Positions 16,971 to 25,619 of a DNA stretch of 63,799 nucleotides are shown here, one piece after another. The translations under genes and the position numbers were made by a program. The notes below the pieces were generated by a model. The model was not told where the DNA came from, searched no databases, and saw only the letters and a program-made list of their open reading frames with translations. Source of the stretch: Bacteroidaceae bacterium (GTDB lineage: Bacteria; Bacteroidota; Bacteroidia; Bacteroidales; Bacteroidaceae); contig JAILEU010000113.1 of assembly GCA_024697785.1 (NCBI GenBank), positions 1 to 63,799 on the forward strand, given 5' to 3'. How positions within the stretch are numbered: position 1 is the stretch's first letter; each line of letters begins with the position of its first letter.

Positions 16971-17675
16971 TTACAATGAAGAAGAGAGAAGGGTGGTCAA
17001 GGCAGCGGATGAAGGTGCAGACAAAATGGTGTCCACCATACGTGGCCTGTGGAGGTCAGAGCCTGATATTGAATAATAACCATGACGCAATAGCCATTGT
17101 GCCTTCGAACGAACTGTACTTCCATATGCACCTGCCAATGAAGGTAGGTTAAGCTGAAATTTTACGGACATATCATGCAGACGTTTATAGTCATGTTCCG
17201 ACATGTACATATAGCGCTCGGGGTGAGCCATAACAGGATAAAAGCCTTTAGATTTTATCCGCTCTAACAAATGATAAAGATCCATAGGCGGATTATAAAA
17301 TGATGTCTCTACAAGCAGGTGGTTGCCCATCTCGCCAAGAGGAAGAAGATCGCGAGCTTCAAGACGTTCTTCAAAAAGAGAGTCAAGCATATTTTCTGCA
17401 GCCAAATGAAGACGGACTGGGCCTTGCCATGCTGCTTGCAGTTCTTCAAACCTTTCCCGTAACTCCGAAGTGCTATTCGGCACATCTTCCATAATATGTG
17501 GTGTACACCAAACGGTAGATACACCTAAAGAAGCGTAACGTTCTAATACAGACAAGGAGTCGCTCAGCGTTTGAATGCCATCATCAACACCAAACAGGAT
17601 ATGGCTGTGATGGTCGGTGAAGCCACAAAGACTATTGGCTTTGCTTATCGTTTTTTTTCTGTGAAACAGTATCAT
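16971..17675 (-). CDS. CpsB/YwqE-type tyrosine-protein phosphatase (PHP fold)
   Basis: The 234-residue protein carries the metal ligands of the PHP-type phosphotyrosine phosphatases that control capsule synthesis: DHHSHILFGVDDG (21-33), CTPH (57-60), a Glu in AAENML, HPER near 158-161, and SGSDLH near 207-212. In relatives the enzyme removes phosphate from a BY-kinase. No capsule gene is nearby, so it is either an orphan or moved. Its base composition is visibly poorer in G+C than its neighbours, which hints at transfer or weaker codon selection. Confidence 0.88.
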   Translation of the reverse strand: MILFHRKKTISKANSLCGFTDHHSHILFGVDDGIQTLSDSLSVLERYASLGVSTVWCTPHIMEDVPNSTSELRERFEELQAAWQGPVRLHLAAENMLDSLFEERLEARDLLPLGEMGNHLLVETSFYNPPMDLYHLLERIKSKGFYPVMAHPERYMYMSEHDYKRLHDMSVKFQLNLPSLAGAYGSTVRSKAQWLLRHGYYSISGSDLHRPRMVDTILSAPSSAALTTLLSSSL

Positions 17676-17777
17676 ACGGATAATAAGAAGAATTCGATAA
17701 ATTAGTTTTGGCGGAAGACGTTAGGTCGGATTTATTCGGGTGTTTTGGGCGGTCTTTATTAGAAGGTGTGCTTCCTG

Positions 17778-18215
17778 TTAGGTGAGGAGTAGTCCGCTAA
17801 GAGTGGCGGTGAAGATGTAGCGGATGGTTTTGCCTGTGAACATGCAGGCGAGGGTAGGGAGGGGCTTCATCCGCATCAGTCCCATGGAGATGGAAATGAG
17901 GTCACCGACAAGGGGAAGCCACGAGAAGAAGGCAGCCACATAGCCATATTTCTCCACTTTTGTTTGTACTTTTGCGAGCTTTTCACGGTTGACCTTGAAG
18001 TATTTTTCCAGCCATTCCCATTTGCAGAGCCATCCAAGCAGGAAACTGACCATACCGCCGGCGGTGTTGCCGAGACCGGCGATGAGCACCACCAGCCAGA
18101 TGTTATACTTCAGGAGTATAGCACCTGTGACCAGCGCGTCGGAAGAGAACGGCACAATGGTGGCTGAAAGCATGCAGCCAAGGAAGAGTCCGAGAAGTCC
18201 TAATTTTTCGAGCAT
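17778..18215 (-). CDS. YqaA-type DedA-like membrane protein
   Basis: This 145-residue integral membrane protein has three to four hydrophobic segments and the family motifs AGLGNTAGGMVSFLLGW and FFSWLPLVGDLISISMGLMRM. This is the half-length SNARE-associated/YqaA branch of the DedA superfamily, putative lipid-linked transporters. The start chosen is the ATG at 18215 (MLEKLGLLGLF). The longer frame would need a TTG lying inside the probable promoter TATCTTTG (18238-18231, minus strand). Confidence 0.82.
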   Translation of the reverse strand: MLEKLGLLGLFLGCMLSATIVPFSSDALVTGAILLKYNIWLVVLIAGLGNTAGGMVSFLLGWLCKWEWLEKYFKVNREKLAKVQTKVEKYGYVAAFFSWLPLVGDLISISMGLMRMKPLPTLACMFTGKTIRYIFTATLSGLLLT

Positions 18216-18230
18216 ATCTGATTTCGTGTG

Positions 18231-18415
18231 CAAAGATAGGGTGAGCCGAGCGGAAAAGCAAATTTATTTGCATTTTCCCGAGGCGACCCCTATCTAAAAG
18301 CCCTGAAAGGGATTAAAGATAGGGTGAGCCGAGCGAAAAAACAAATTTATTTGCATTTTCCCGAGCCGCCGCCTATCTAAAAGCCCTGAAAGGGACTAAA
18401 GATAGGGTGAGGCGA
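18231..18415. repeat. Tandem 80-odd-bp repeat carrying a palindrome and promoter-like ends
   Basis: About two and a half direct copies of a unit beginning GATAGGGTGAGCCGAGCGG lie here. The unit contains the palindrome GGAAAAGCAAAT/ATTTGCATTTTCC and ends in TATCTAAAAGCCCTGAAAGG. The outermost copy supplies the TATCTTTG element for the YqaA-type gene on the minus strand. A diverged single copy is at 43250-43352. Confidence 0.75.
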
Positions 18416-18459
18416 GAGAAATAATCGGTCATATTTCATGATTATCCGCTTTTTTCCAC

Positions 18460-18467
18460 TACTTTTG
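18460..18467 (+). promoter_or_regulatory. -7 element TACTTTTG for mltG
   Basis: The full TAnnTTTG match ends nine bases before the ATG at 18476, so the leader would be very short. No good TTTG lies upstream. Confidence 0.5.
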
Positions 18468-18475
18468 CAGGTGCT

Positions 18476-19462
18476 ATGAAAAAAGGAGGTAAAATCATTC
18501 TTTCCGTGTGTGGCGCTGCGGTGGTTGCAACGGGAATTTTGGCTGCCGTCGGGTGGCATTATGTGATGAGTCCGCTTGTCAAGATTGAGTCAGAGCGCTA
18601 CGTCAAGGTTTATCCCGATGAGTCACCCGCAGCTGTTGCAGACAAGGTGCATGAGGTGGCGGGTTGTGATGTGCGCGGTTTCCGCTGGCTTGAGCGTCGG
18701 GCGGCGTCGTTCAAGGCAGGGAACTACGTCGTGCGGCCGGGCGACAGCATGAGGGAGATGTGGCGGCGTCTGCTGTCCGGTAATCAGACGCCCGTGCGCA
18801 TCGTGGTGCCCGCTGCGCGCACATTCGGCCCTGTGGCTGGAGCGCTGGGACGGACGCTGATGGCCGACTCGACGGCCTTCGCTGCCGTGCTGAACCGCCC
18901 CGAGCAGATGGCGCAGCTGATACCCAACACCTATGAGGTCTATTGGACGATGACGCCCAATGACTTCCTGAAACGCATGGAAAAGGAGTACGAACGCTAT
19001 TGGAATGCCGACCGCCGTGCCAAGGCTGAGGCACAGGGGCTGACACCCGCCGAGGTGGCCACGCTCGCCTCTATCGTCGATGAGGAGACGGCGCAGAATA
19101 CCGAGAAACCGCTGGTGGCGGGGCTATACCTGAACCGCCTCCACAAAGGCATGCTGCTTCAGGCAGACCCGACGGTGAAGTACGCCGTGGGCGACCCCTC
19201 GCTGCGGCGCATACTCTTCGATCATCTGAACGTAGAGTCGCCCTACAACACCTATCTGCACCCCGGGCTGCCCCCTACGCCCATCCGCATCCCCTCCGTT
19301 CAGGCTCTTGAAGCCGTGCTTAATCCCGCAAAACACTCCTATTTATATATGTGCGCACGCGAGGACTTCAGCGGATTCCATAATTTTGCCGTCACTCTGA
19401 AGGAACATAACGCCAATGCCCGCCGCTATCAGGCAGCCTTGAACGCACGCGGCATCAGGTGA
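18476..19462 (+). CDS. mltG: Endolytic murein transglycosylase MltG
   Basis: The 328-residue protein has one N-terminal membrane segment (about 8-30) and a YceG/MltG domain. MltG cuts nascent peptidoglycan strands in the periplasm and ends glycan polymerisation. Landmarks are LIPNTYEVYW near 143-152, the catalytic-Glu motif ASIVDEET near 197-204, and AGLYLNRLHKGMLLQADPTVKYA, YNTYLHPGLPPTPI and AVLNPAKHSYLY. Length is normal for the phylum. It stands alone with its own promoter. Confidence 0.95.
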   Translation: MKKGGKIILSVCGAAVVATGILAAVGWHYVMSPLVKIESERYVKVYPDESPAAVADKVHEVAGCDVRGFRWLERRAASFKAGNYVVRPGDSMREMWRRLLSGNQTPVRIVVPAARTFGPVAGALGRTLMADSTAFAAVLNRPEQMAQLIPNTYEVYWTMTPNDFLKRMEKEYERYWNADRRAKAEAQGLTPAEVATLASIVDEETAQNTEKPLVAGLYLNRLHKGMLLQADPTVKYAVGDPSLRRILFDHLNVESPYNTYLHPGLPPTPIRIPSVQALEAVLNPAKHSYLYMCAREDFSGFHNFAVTLKEHNANARRYQAALNARGIR

Positions 19463-19492
19463 CCTGGTTTCCTCTCATATTTTGAAAAACAT

Positions 19493-19527
19493 GAATGGCC
19501 CAAGAATAATATGTTCCTGGGTCATTC
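19493..19527 (-). terminator. Probable terminator between mltG and the lipoprotein gene
   Basis: GAATGGCCCAAGAA pairs with TTCCTGGGTCATTC (14 bp with two mismatches, 7-base loop). On the minus strand a run of five T follows, so it mainly serves the lipoprotein gene ending at 19559. Confidence 0.55.
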
Positions 19528-19558
19528 GTGCTGTTAGAAGCACGGAACGTCCGTAGCC

Positions 19559-20515
19559 TCAGAATGTACCGTTGGGAAGGGTGACGGAGATGACGCCGCC
19601 GTCGGGCAGGTTGTCAATTTCGTTGGTGAGGGTGACTTTGAAATTAAAGTTCTTGCCCTTTGCGATGACTGAGAATGACATTTCGACGTCTTCATTGGCT
19701 ATACGTCCCCACGTGCGGAGCTTTATGGCTGCGACATTGCCGATGAACTTACGTTCGCCGTTACCCAAAATCTGCGTGTATGCCTGAACGGGGAGAGCCT
19801 CCTCGATGTAGATTTCGCTGGAGTGCTGACTCGCTTTACCGGTGATGAGGTCGAAGCTATCGGCAAAGCCGTTGAAGGCGATGTTCTCTACTGAGGTGAG
19901 CAGGCCGGAGGGGTCGAGGATTTCAATCTGATAGGGTTTGGTGAGGGGGACAAGCGTCACCGAGTCGGAACAGACGTAGATTTCGCCCAGTTCCGCGTCG
20001 TTGCGCTTCTCGTAGTCACGATAGCCTGTGGGTGCCTCGTAGGTGGGCAGATAGAGCGAGAAGATGTCGTCGGGCTGATTCCCTTCGCGCACTTGTGTTG
20101 GGCAGGTAGGGGTACCTGTGATGTCTGGTATCACATAGGAGTACACCAGATTTGCCGAATAGGCAAGGACGGAGTAGTCGGTGCCTGGCTTGATGGGGAA
20201 GAGGGTTGACGTGCCCTGCGTGGTGAACTGCTGGGGCTTTTGTTCGCCTTTCGGCCAGTATAATAGCTGATAGAGCATTCCGAGCGCTTCGTCGGAGGTC
20301 TTGAACGGCCATTCCCCGGCTTGTATTGAACTCATTTTGTACATGCCAAGATCGAAATTGAGCTTCGGCTGCACGTACTTAAAGCACAACTCGGCGTAGG
20401 TCTTGCCTTCGGGCAGTTTCGAGGACGGTTTTTTTCCTTCGTTCTCATCGGGGGTGCAGGCGCCGAGGGCAACAGCCAGCACAAGCGCCACAAGGGTAAG
20501 TGTGTTTTTTTTCAT
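19559..20515 (-). CDS. Uncharacterised lipoprotein
   Basis: The product is 318 residues with a clear lipoprotein signal (MKKNTLTLVALVLAVALGAC, Cys20). The rest looks like an all-beta exported protein. It has no catalytic motif I recognise. Short segments such as GTDYSVLAYSAN and the two-domain length recall fimbrial accessory lipoproteins of Bacteroidales (FimB/DUF5119 type), but this is weak. It is followed on the same strand, after the hairpin at 19493-19527, by nothing else. Function unknown. Confidence 0.7.
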   Translation of the reverse strand: MKKNTLTLVALVLAVALGACTPDENEGKKPSSKLPEGKTYAELCFKYVQPKLNFDLGMYKMSSIQAGEWPFKTSDEALGMLYQLLYWPKGEQKPQQFTTQGTSTLFPIKPGTDYSVLAYSANLVYSYVIPDITGTPTCPTQVREGNQPDDIFSLYLPTYEAPTGYRDYEKRNDAELGEIYVCSDSVTLVPLTKPYQIEILDPSGLLTSVENIAFNGFADSFDLITGKASQHSSEIYIEEALPVQAYTQILGNGERKFIGNVAAIKLRTWGRIANEDVEMSFSVIAKGKNFNFKVTLTNEIDNLPDGGVISVTLPNGTF

Positions 20516-20595
20516 GATAATAAATATTGGTGGTGTTGAATAATCTTTTCCTTATTCCTTCTTGCGCTGGAAACGTGAATGTCCGTTTTTCCAAT

Positions 20596-22179
20596 TTATT
20601 CTTTCTTAATGATTTCCTGCTCTTCTTTCATGTCAATCTCGTTGTGTCTGCTGTCGTAGAAGACGTATTGCAGCAAGCCGAGCGACTGGTTGGGGACGAT
20701 GCGGAAGCCGAGTCCGAACTTCATGCGCCAACGGAGGGCGAGGGAGGGAATGCCTTGATTGACGTAAGCGGCGACGTAGGGATGTATGTGCAGGTCGAAA
20801 CGCTTGACTTTCAGTTTGCGTACGAGGCAGTCGATTTTGCTCTCGAGGGTGTCGGTGAAGAGGATGGACGACTTGATGACACCCGTGCCGAAGCAGGTAG
20901 GGCATGTCTCCTCGACGGCGACGTCCATAGCCGGGCGTACGCGCTGGCGTGTAATCTGCATCAGTCCGAATTTGCTCAAGGGGAGGATGTTGTGCTTGGC
21001 GCGGTCGCGCTTCATGTTCTCGCACATCCGTTCGTAGAGCTTCTGGCGATTCTCTGCTGTGTCCATGTCGATGAAATCGACAATGATGATGCCGCCCATG
21101 TCGCGCAGCCTAAGCTGTCGGGCCAGTTCGTCGGCAGCGCCCAGGTTCACCTCGATGGCGTTCACTTCCTGGTCGGAGCGTCCGTGCGAACGGTGGCCGC
21201 TATTGACGTCGACGGCATGCAGGGCTTCGGTATGGTCGATGACGAGGTAGGCACCACCCTTGTAGGGCACGACGCGTCCGAACGAGGACTTGATCTGCTT
21301 GGTGATGCCGAAATTGTCGAAGATGGGGAGGTTGCCCGTGTAGAGCTTGACCACTTGCTCGCGGTCGGGGGCAATCAGGGAGACGTAGTCGTGTATCTGG
21401 CTGAAGACGTCTTTATCGTTCACATAGACCGATTCGTAGGAAGGGTTGAAGAGGTCGCGCAGCATGGCTACGGCGCGGCTGGTCTCTTCAAAGACGAGCA
21501 GGGGCGTTTTGTCGGCACGCTGTATCTTGCCAACGACCTCCTGCCAGCGGTTCACGAGGACATTCAGCTCGGCGTCGAGCTCTGCGACGCGCTTGCCTTC
21601 GCAGGCCGTGCGCACGATGACGCCGAAATTCTTAGGTTTGATGCTCTGGAGGAGCTGTTTGAGTCGCGCCCGCTCTTCGGATGACTTGATTTTTGTTGAC
21701 ACGGACACCCTGTCGGAGAATGGCTCAAGCACCAGAAAGCGCCCGGCAAAAGAGATGTCGCATGTGATGCGCGGGCCTTTGGTGTTGATGGGTTCTTTGG
21801 TGACCTGTACGAGAATCTCCTGCCCCTGTGTGAGGTAGTTGCTGATGCTTCCCTCCTTGGGCAGCTCAGGCATGATGGATGCCTTGGAATAGGGATAGAG
21901 CTTCTTTTTGTCGCTTGAGACCTGTTTGAAGTATTTTTCGTATGAGCTGAAACGTAGTCCCAAGTCGAGATAATGCAGAAAGGCTTCTTTCTCGGTGCCG
22001 ACGTCAACGAAACAGGCATTGAGTGCAGGCATGATTTTCTTCACGCGCCCCCAGTACATGTTGCCCACGGTGCATGACGCTTCACGTCCCTCGCGCTGGT
22101 ATTCCACCAGCTGCTTGTCTTCGGTGAGGGCGATGTTTATCTCCTTGGGCTGGACATCTATATATAGTTCGCTTGTCAC
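20596..22179 (-). CDS. rng: Ribonuclease G/E family endoribonuclease
   Basis: The product is 527 residues from the GTG at 22179 (VTSELYIDVQPKEINIAL), where the family begins. An S1 domain lies at about 36-125, followed by the RNase H-like catalytic region with the acidic metal ligands in AVDVNSG and GIIIVDFIDMD. CPTCFGTG is the Zn-link Cys pair. It processes rRNA and mRNA. The frame stays open for 49 more codons upstream, but that stretch encodes a copy of the GTTTAACG intergenic repeat and is probably untranslated. It lies downstream of HU and the 29-codon gene on the same strand, a conserved Bacteroidales order. Confidence 0.94.
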   Translation of the reverse strand: MTSELYIDVQPKEINIALTEDKQLVEYQREGREASCTVGNMYWGRVKKIMPALNACFVDVGTEKEAFLHYLDLGLRFSSYEKYFKQVSSDKKKLYPYSKASIMPELPKEGSISNYLTQGQEILVQVTKEPINTKGPRITCDISFAGRFLVLEPFSDRVSVSTKIKSSEERARLKQLLQSIKPKNFGVIVRTACEGKRVAELDAELNVLVNRWQEVVGKIQRADKTPLLVFEETSRAVAMLRDLFNPSYESVYVNDKDVFSQIHDYVSLIAPDREQVVKLYTGNLPIFDNFGITKQIKSSFGRVVPYKGGAYLVIDHTEALHAVDVNSGHRSHGRSDQEVNAIEVNLGAADELARQLRLRDMGGIIIVDFIDMDTAENRQKLYERMCENMKRDRAKHNILPLSKFGLMQITRQRVRPAMDVAVEETCPTCFGTGVIKSSILFTDTLESKIDCLVRKLKVKRFDLHIHPYVAAYVNQGIPSLALRWRMKFGLGFRIVPNQSLGLLQYVFYDSRHNEIDMKEEQEIIKKE

Positions 22180-22382
22180 TTTGGCTACAGTATGTTTTAA
22201 TATGAACGTTAAACGATTGCCGTTAAACGTGTTAACTGTTTCTTGTCGCGGTTTGGTCATCCATACGTATCGGATGTCCCCTGATGCTCCAAGAAAGGTG
22301 GGTTCGTTCTTAAAGACAAAGAACAAACCCCTGAAGATACCTGACCCCCGAAGTTTGTTCTTTGTATGTTCGCCACAAGAGC

Positions 22383-22472
22383 TTACTTGCTCTTGTGTCT
22401 GTTCTTGCGCAAGCGTTTTTTACGCTTGTGCGTAGACATTTTATGTCTTTTCTTCTTTTTTCCGCTAGGCAT
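22383..22472 (-). CDS. 29-residue AURKAIP1/COX24-type ribosomal small protein
   Basis: This reading frame is too short for routine gene calling. It starts MPSGKKKKRHKMSTHKRKKR and ends RKNRHKSK, so nearly half of its residues are Lys or Arg. The pattern KMSTHKRKKRLRKNRHK matches the conserved core of the AURKAIP1/COX24 (mitochondrial mS38-like) family. Short proteins of this kind sit between HU and rng in many Bacteroidales, exactly as here. It is probably a small-subunit ribosome component binding rRNA. That is inferred from the family and not shown for this organism. No Shine-Dalgarno signal is present. Confidence 0.82.
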   Translation of the reverse strand: MPSGKKKKRHKMSTHKRKKRLRKNRHKSK

Positions 22473-22506
22473 AAGTGATTAAGTTATTTTGTGAGTACTA
22501 TTCTCA

Positions 22507-22782
22507 TTATTCTTTTACGCCCTTCATGAACACTTTAGCCGGCTTGAAAGCGGGGATGTTGTGCTCGGGAACGACCAGAGTGGTGTTCTTGGAGATGTTG
22601 CGGGCAGTCTTCTGAGCTCTTTTCTTCAGAATAAAGCTACCGAAGCCACGAAGGTACACGTTTTCACCACTGATAAGTGAACCCTTAACAACTTCCATAA
22701 AGGCTTCAACACACTTCAGGGCATCCTGTTTGTCAACACCGGTCTTAGCAGCGATTTCGCTTACAACTTCTTGTTTTGTCAT
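22507..22782 (-). CDS. HU family DNA-binding protein
   Basis: The 91-residue histone-like protein has normal HU/IHF length. It shows the start MTKQEVVSEIAAKTGVDKQDA, the VYLRGFGSFILKKR beta-arm base and VPEHNIPAFKPAKVFMKGV at the C-terminus. It bends and compacts DNA as a dimer. It is first gene of a probable operon with the 29-codon gene (34-base gap) and rng. The promoter TATATTTG is at 22843-22836. Confidence 0.95.
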   Translation of the reverse strand: MTKQEVVSEIAAKTGVDKQDALKCVEAFMEVVKGSLISGENVYLRGFGSFILKKRAQKTARNISKNTTLVVPEHNIPAFKPAKVFMKGVKE

Positions 22783-22835
22783 TTTTTTAATGTTTATTAT
22801 ATGGTTATACGATGGTAAATGCTAATTTCGGTTTG

Positions 22836-22843
22836 CAAATATA
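22836..22843 (-). promoter_or_regulatory. -7 element TATATTTG for the HU operon
   Basis: On the minus strand TATATTTG lies 54 bases before the HU ATG. TTTTG occurs 16 bases upstream of it, shorter than the usual 19-21. Confidence 0.55.
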
Positions 22844-22917
22844 CGCCTTTTCCTGTTCTCAAAAAAAAAAACTTACATTTTTTACGAAATTTTTTTTATT
22901 TCTTGGCATTTCTAGGC

Positions 22918-22925
22918 TATTTTTG
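22918..22925 (+). promoter_or_regulatory. -7 element TATTTTTG for mutY
   Basis: TATTTTTG lies 37 bases before the mutY ATG at 22963 and 75 bases from the divergent HU element, so the two promoters share one short A-tract region (22860-22905). Confidence 0.5.
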
Positions 22926-22962
22926 CCGTCCGAAAGCCAAAAACTGGTCTTTTGGAGACAAA

Positions 22963-24015
22963 ATGGAAAGTATTTCAGCAGAACTAATCAAGTGGTATGA
23001 TGAACATCATCGCGACCTTCCGTGGCGCGACACGACAGATCCTTACGCTGTGTGGATTTCGGAAATTATCCTCCAGCAGACTCGGGTGGCTCAGGGGTAC
23101 GACTACTATGTGCGTTTCATGCGCGAGTTTCCGACGGTGGAGAGTCTGGCTGCGGCCGACGAGGACCGTGTGATGCGGGCGTGGCAGGGGCTGGGCTACT
23201 ACAGCCGTGCACGTAACCTGCATGCTGCTGCCCGGCAGGTGGTGGAGCAGGGCGGATTTCCGACGACCTACGAGGGGCTGCTGCAGTTGAAGGGGGTGGG
23301 CGAGTACACCGCTGCCGCCATCGGGTCGTTCTCCTTTGGGCTGCCGGTGGCTGTCGTTGACGGTAATGTCAGCCGGGTGCTCTCCCGTCTGTTTGGCATG
23401 CAGAGGCCCATTGACTCAACGGCAGGCAAGATGCTCATCCACGCGCTGGCAGCCCGTCTGCTGCCTGAGGGGCATTCAGCCCAGTTCAACCAGGCCATCA
23501 TGGAGTTCGGCGCTCTGCAATGCGTTCCCCGTAACCCCGACTGCCTGGCCTGTCCCTTCTCTGGCACTTGCTTCGCGTTGGAAGAAGGCAAGGTCGGCGT
23601 TCTCCCTGTCAAAAGCCACAAGCAGAAGGTGACGGAGCGCTGGTTCTGCTATTATTACATCCACAACGACGAGCGTATGTATGTCCACAAGCGTACGGCC
23701 GACGACATCTGGCATGGGCTTTACGAGCTGCCGCTGGTGGAGACGGACGGCAGCGCCGAGGGTGACGACATCGCTCTGCCGTTTCCGTGTGAGCTGAACG
23801 TAGCCAGCATCCGCTTTCGTGGCGGACGAAAGCATGTCCTCTCGCATCAGGTGATTCATGCCCAGCTCTACGAGGTGAGCATACAAGGCGAACTGCCCTC
23901 TTTCTCCCGATATAATATAATAAGGATAGAGGATGCTGAACGTTATGCGTTTCCCCGTCTGCTGACGCTGCTTCTTGAGGGGCTGGATGCCGGCGACGGA
24001 GCTGCTGAAACGTAA
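22963..24015 (+). CDS. mutY: A/G-specific adenine glycosylase
   Basis: The product is 350 residues. MutY removes adenine mispaired with 8-oxoguanine. The helix-hairpin-helix with catalytic residues reads LKGVGEYTAAAIGSFSFG and VVDGNVSRVLSR (Asp in VDGN). The [4Fe-4S] cysteines are CVPRNPDCLACPFSGTC (C-x6-C-x2-C-x5-C). A NUDIX-like C-terminal domain recognises 8-oxoG. The ATG at 22963 (MESISAELIKWYDEHHRDLPW) fits the family start; the in-frame upstream extension overlaps the promoter. It converges on uxaC with a 7-base gap. Confidence 0.96.
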   Translation: MESISAELIKWYDEHHRDLPWRDTTDPYAVWISEIILQQTRVAQGYDYYVRFMREFPTVESLAAADEDRVMRAWQGLGYYSRARNLHAAARQVVEQGGFPTTYEGLLQLKGVGEYTAAAIGSFSFGLPVAVVDGNVSRVLSRLFGMQRPIDSTAGKMLIHALAARLLPEGHSAQFNQAIMEFGALQCVPRNPDCLACPFSGTCFALEEGKVGVLPVKSHKQKVTERWFCYYYIHNDERMYVHKRTADDIWHGLYELPLVETDGSAEGDDIALPFPCELNVASIRFRGGRKHVLSHQVIHAQLYEVSIQGELPSFSRYNIIRIEDAERYAFPRLLTLLLEGLDAGDGAAET

Positions 24016-24022
24016 CCGTTGC

Positions 24023-25438
24023 TCAGAACTGGAAGAACCGTTTGGCGTTGTTGTACGAGATGTCCTCAATCATCTCGTTCACGCGCTGTTCCTCATACCC
24101 CGTATAGGGGATGAGGCCGTCTTCGATGTCCTGTCCGACGAGGTTGCACAGCGTGCGGCGGAAGTATTCGTGGCGGGGGTAGGAGAGGAACGAGCGCGAG
24201 TCGGTCAGCATGCCCACGAAGCGCGAGAGCAGTCCCAGCAGCGACAAGGCGTTCATCTGCCGTTCCATGCCGTCCTTCTGGTCGAGGAACCACCAGCCCG
24301 AGCCAAACTGAATCTTTCCCGCAACGCTGCCGTCCTGGAAGTTGCCAAGCATGGTGGCCACCACCTCGTTGGCGCAGGGGTTGAGGTTATAGATGATGGT
24401 CTTGGTGAGCATGCCCTCGGTGTTCAGCTCGTCGAGGAAATGGCTCATGGCCTTGGCCGTAGCAAATTCGCCGATAGAGTCGAAGCCGGTGTCGGCACCC
24501 AGCTGGGCCATCATCCGGCTGTTGTTGTTGCGGATGGCTCCGTAGTGGTATTGCTGTGTCCATCCGGCGCGGCAGTCCATCTCGCCCTGTGCTTTCAGAT
24601 AGGCGTGCTTGTACTGGCGGATTTCTTCCGTTGTCAGCTCCTGTCCGCACAGCGCTTTGGCGACGATGGCGTCGATGGCAGACTCAGTGTAAGGTTCGTC
24701 GTAGAACTCCTCGATGCCGTGGTCCGACAGTCGGCAGCCCATTTGGGCGAAAAAGTCGTGGCGTTTCTGCAGCGCAGCCGTCAGGTCGGCAAACGTCGTG
24801 ATGGCTGTGTCGCTGACCTCCTCCAGCTTCTTGATGTAAGCTCTCCATGCCGTAGCCTCGATGTTCATGCCTGCGTCGGGACGCCATGTCGGCAGCATGC
24901 GTGTGGTGGCTGTCGGGTCGTCAGCCACCATGCGGTGCCATTCGAGCGTATCGACGGGGTCGTCGGTGGTGCAAACCACCTCCACGCGATAGTGTTTCAT
25001 CAGTCCGCGGGGCGTAAACTTCGGGTCGTTGGCAATCATGTCGTTACACTTATCGAAGATGGCGCGGGCATTGGTGGGGTTCAGCGTTTCGTTGATGCCG
25101 AAGGCTGTCTTCAGCTCGAGATGCGTCCAATGGTAGAGCGGATTGCGCAGCGTGTAGGGCACCGTCTCGGCCCATTTCTCGAATTTCTCCCAGTCCGACG
25201 TGTCGCTGCCGGTGCAGAAACGCTCGTCGATGCCGTTGCTGCGCATGGCGCGCCATTTATAGTGGTCGCCCATCAGCCATATCTGGGCGATGGATTCAAA
25301 GCGCTTGTTCTCAGCCACCATGCGGGGGATGAGGTGGCAATGGTAGTCGATGATGGGCCTGCCCTCGGCATGCTCGTGATACAGTTTCTGTGCTGTGGGG
25401 GTCTTCAGCAGGAAGTTCTCGTCCATGAATGCTTTCAT
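24023..25438 (-). CDS. uxaC: Glucuronate/galacturonate isomerase
   Basis: The product is 471 residues, full length for UxaC, the amidohydrolase-fold isomerase that turns D-galacturonate into D-tagaturonate and D-glucuronate into D-fructuronate. Metal and active-site landmarks are YHCHLIPR near 33, LYHWTHLELK near 100, VCTTDDP near 175, and the long family block QYHYGAIRNNNSRM near 305. It is divergently transcribed from uxaB about 180 bases away. TACCTTCG at 25480-25473 on the minus strand is one mismatch from a -7 element. With uxaB and uxaA it forms a galacturonate route from pectin to KDG. Confidence 0.95.
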   Translation of the reverse strand: MKAFMDENFLLKTPTAQKLYHEHAEGRPIIDYHCHLIPRMVAENKRFESIAQIWLMGDHYKWRAMRSNGIDERFCTGSDTSDWEKFEKWAETVPYTLRNPLYHWTHLELKTAFGINETLNPTNARAIFDKCNDMIANDPKFTPRGLMKHYRVEVVCTTDDPVDTLEWHRMVADDPTATTRMLPTWRPDAGMNIEATAWRAYIKKLEEVSDTAITTFADLTAALQKRHDFFAQMGCRLSDHGIEEFYDEPYTESAIDAIVAKALCGQELTTEEIRQYKHAYLKAQGEMDCRAGWTQQYHYGAIRNNNSRMMAQLGADTGFDSIGEFATAKAMSHFLDELNTEGMLTKTIIYNLNPCANEVVATMLGNFQDGSVAGKIQFGSGWWFLDQKDGMERQMNALSLLGLLSRFVGMLTDSRSFLSYPRHEYFRRTLCNLVGQDIEDGLIPYTGYEEQRVNEMIEDISYNNAKRFFQF

Positions 25439-25541
25439 ACGGTATAAGGTGTTACGTTGTTTTTTCTCGCAGCGAAGGTACGATTTCTTCCTGTTTCCTG
25501 CAATAAAAAGGACTTTTTTTTCGATTGCAAAATAAAATGTT

Positions 25542-25549
25542 TAATTTTG
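25542..25549 (+). promoter_or_regulatory. -7 element TAATTTTG for uxaB
   Basis: This is a full match to TAnnTTTG, 70 bases before the ATG at 25620, inside the uxaC-uxaB divergent region. The nearest upstream TTG is only 14 bases away. Confidence 0.5.
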
Positions 25550-25619
25550 CAGGCAGAAAAAAAACCCGTCTTATGAGGCACTCTCATGAACTTGCATAAC
25601 CCTATCATCTCCATAAAAA

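Noticed and set aside
16949-17152. 67-codon plus-strand frame in the cpsB region
   Set aside because: It is antisense to the phosphatase C-terminus and has no recognisable features.
22180-22326. N-terminal extension of RNase G
   Set aside because: The extra 49 codons encode a translated GTTTAACG repeat, and the family begins at the GTG at 22179.
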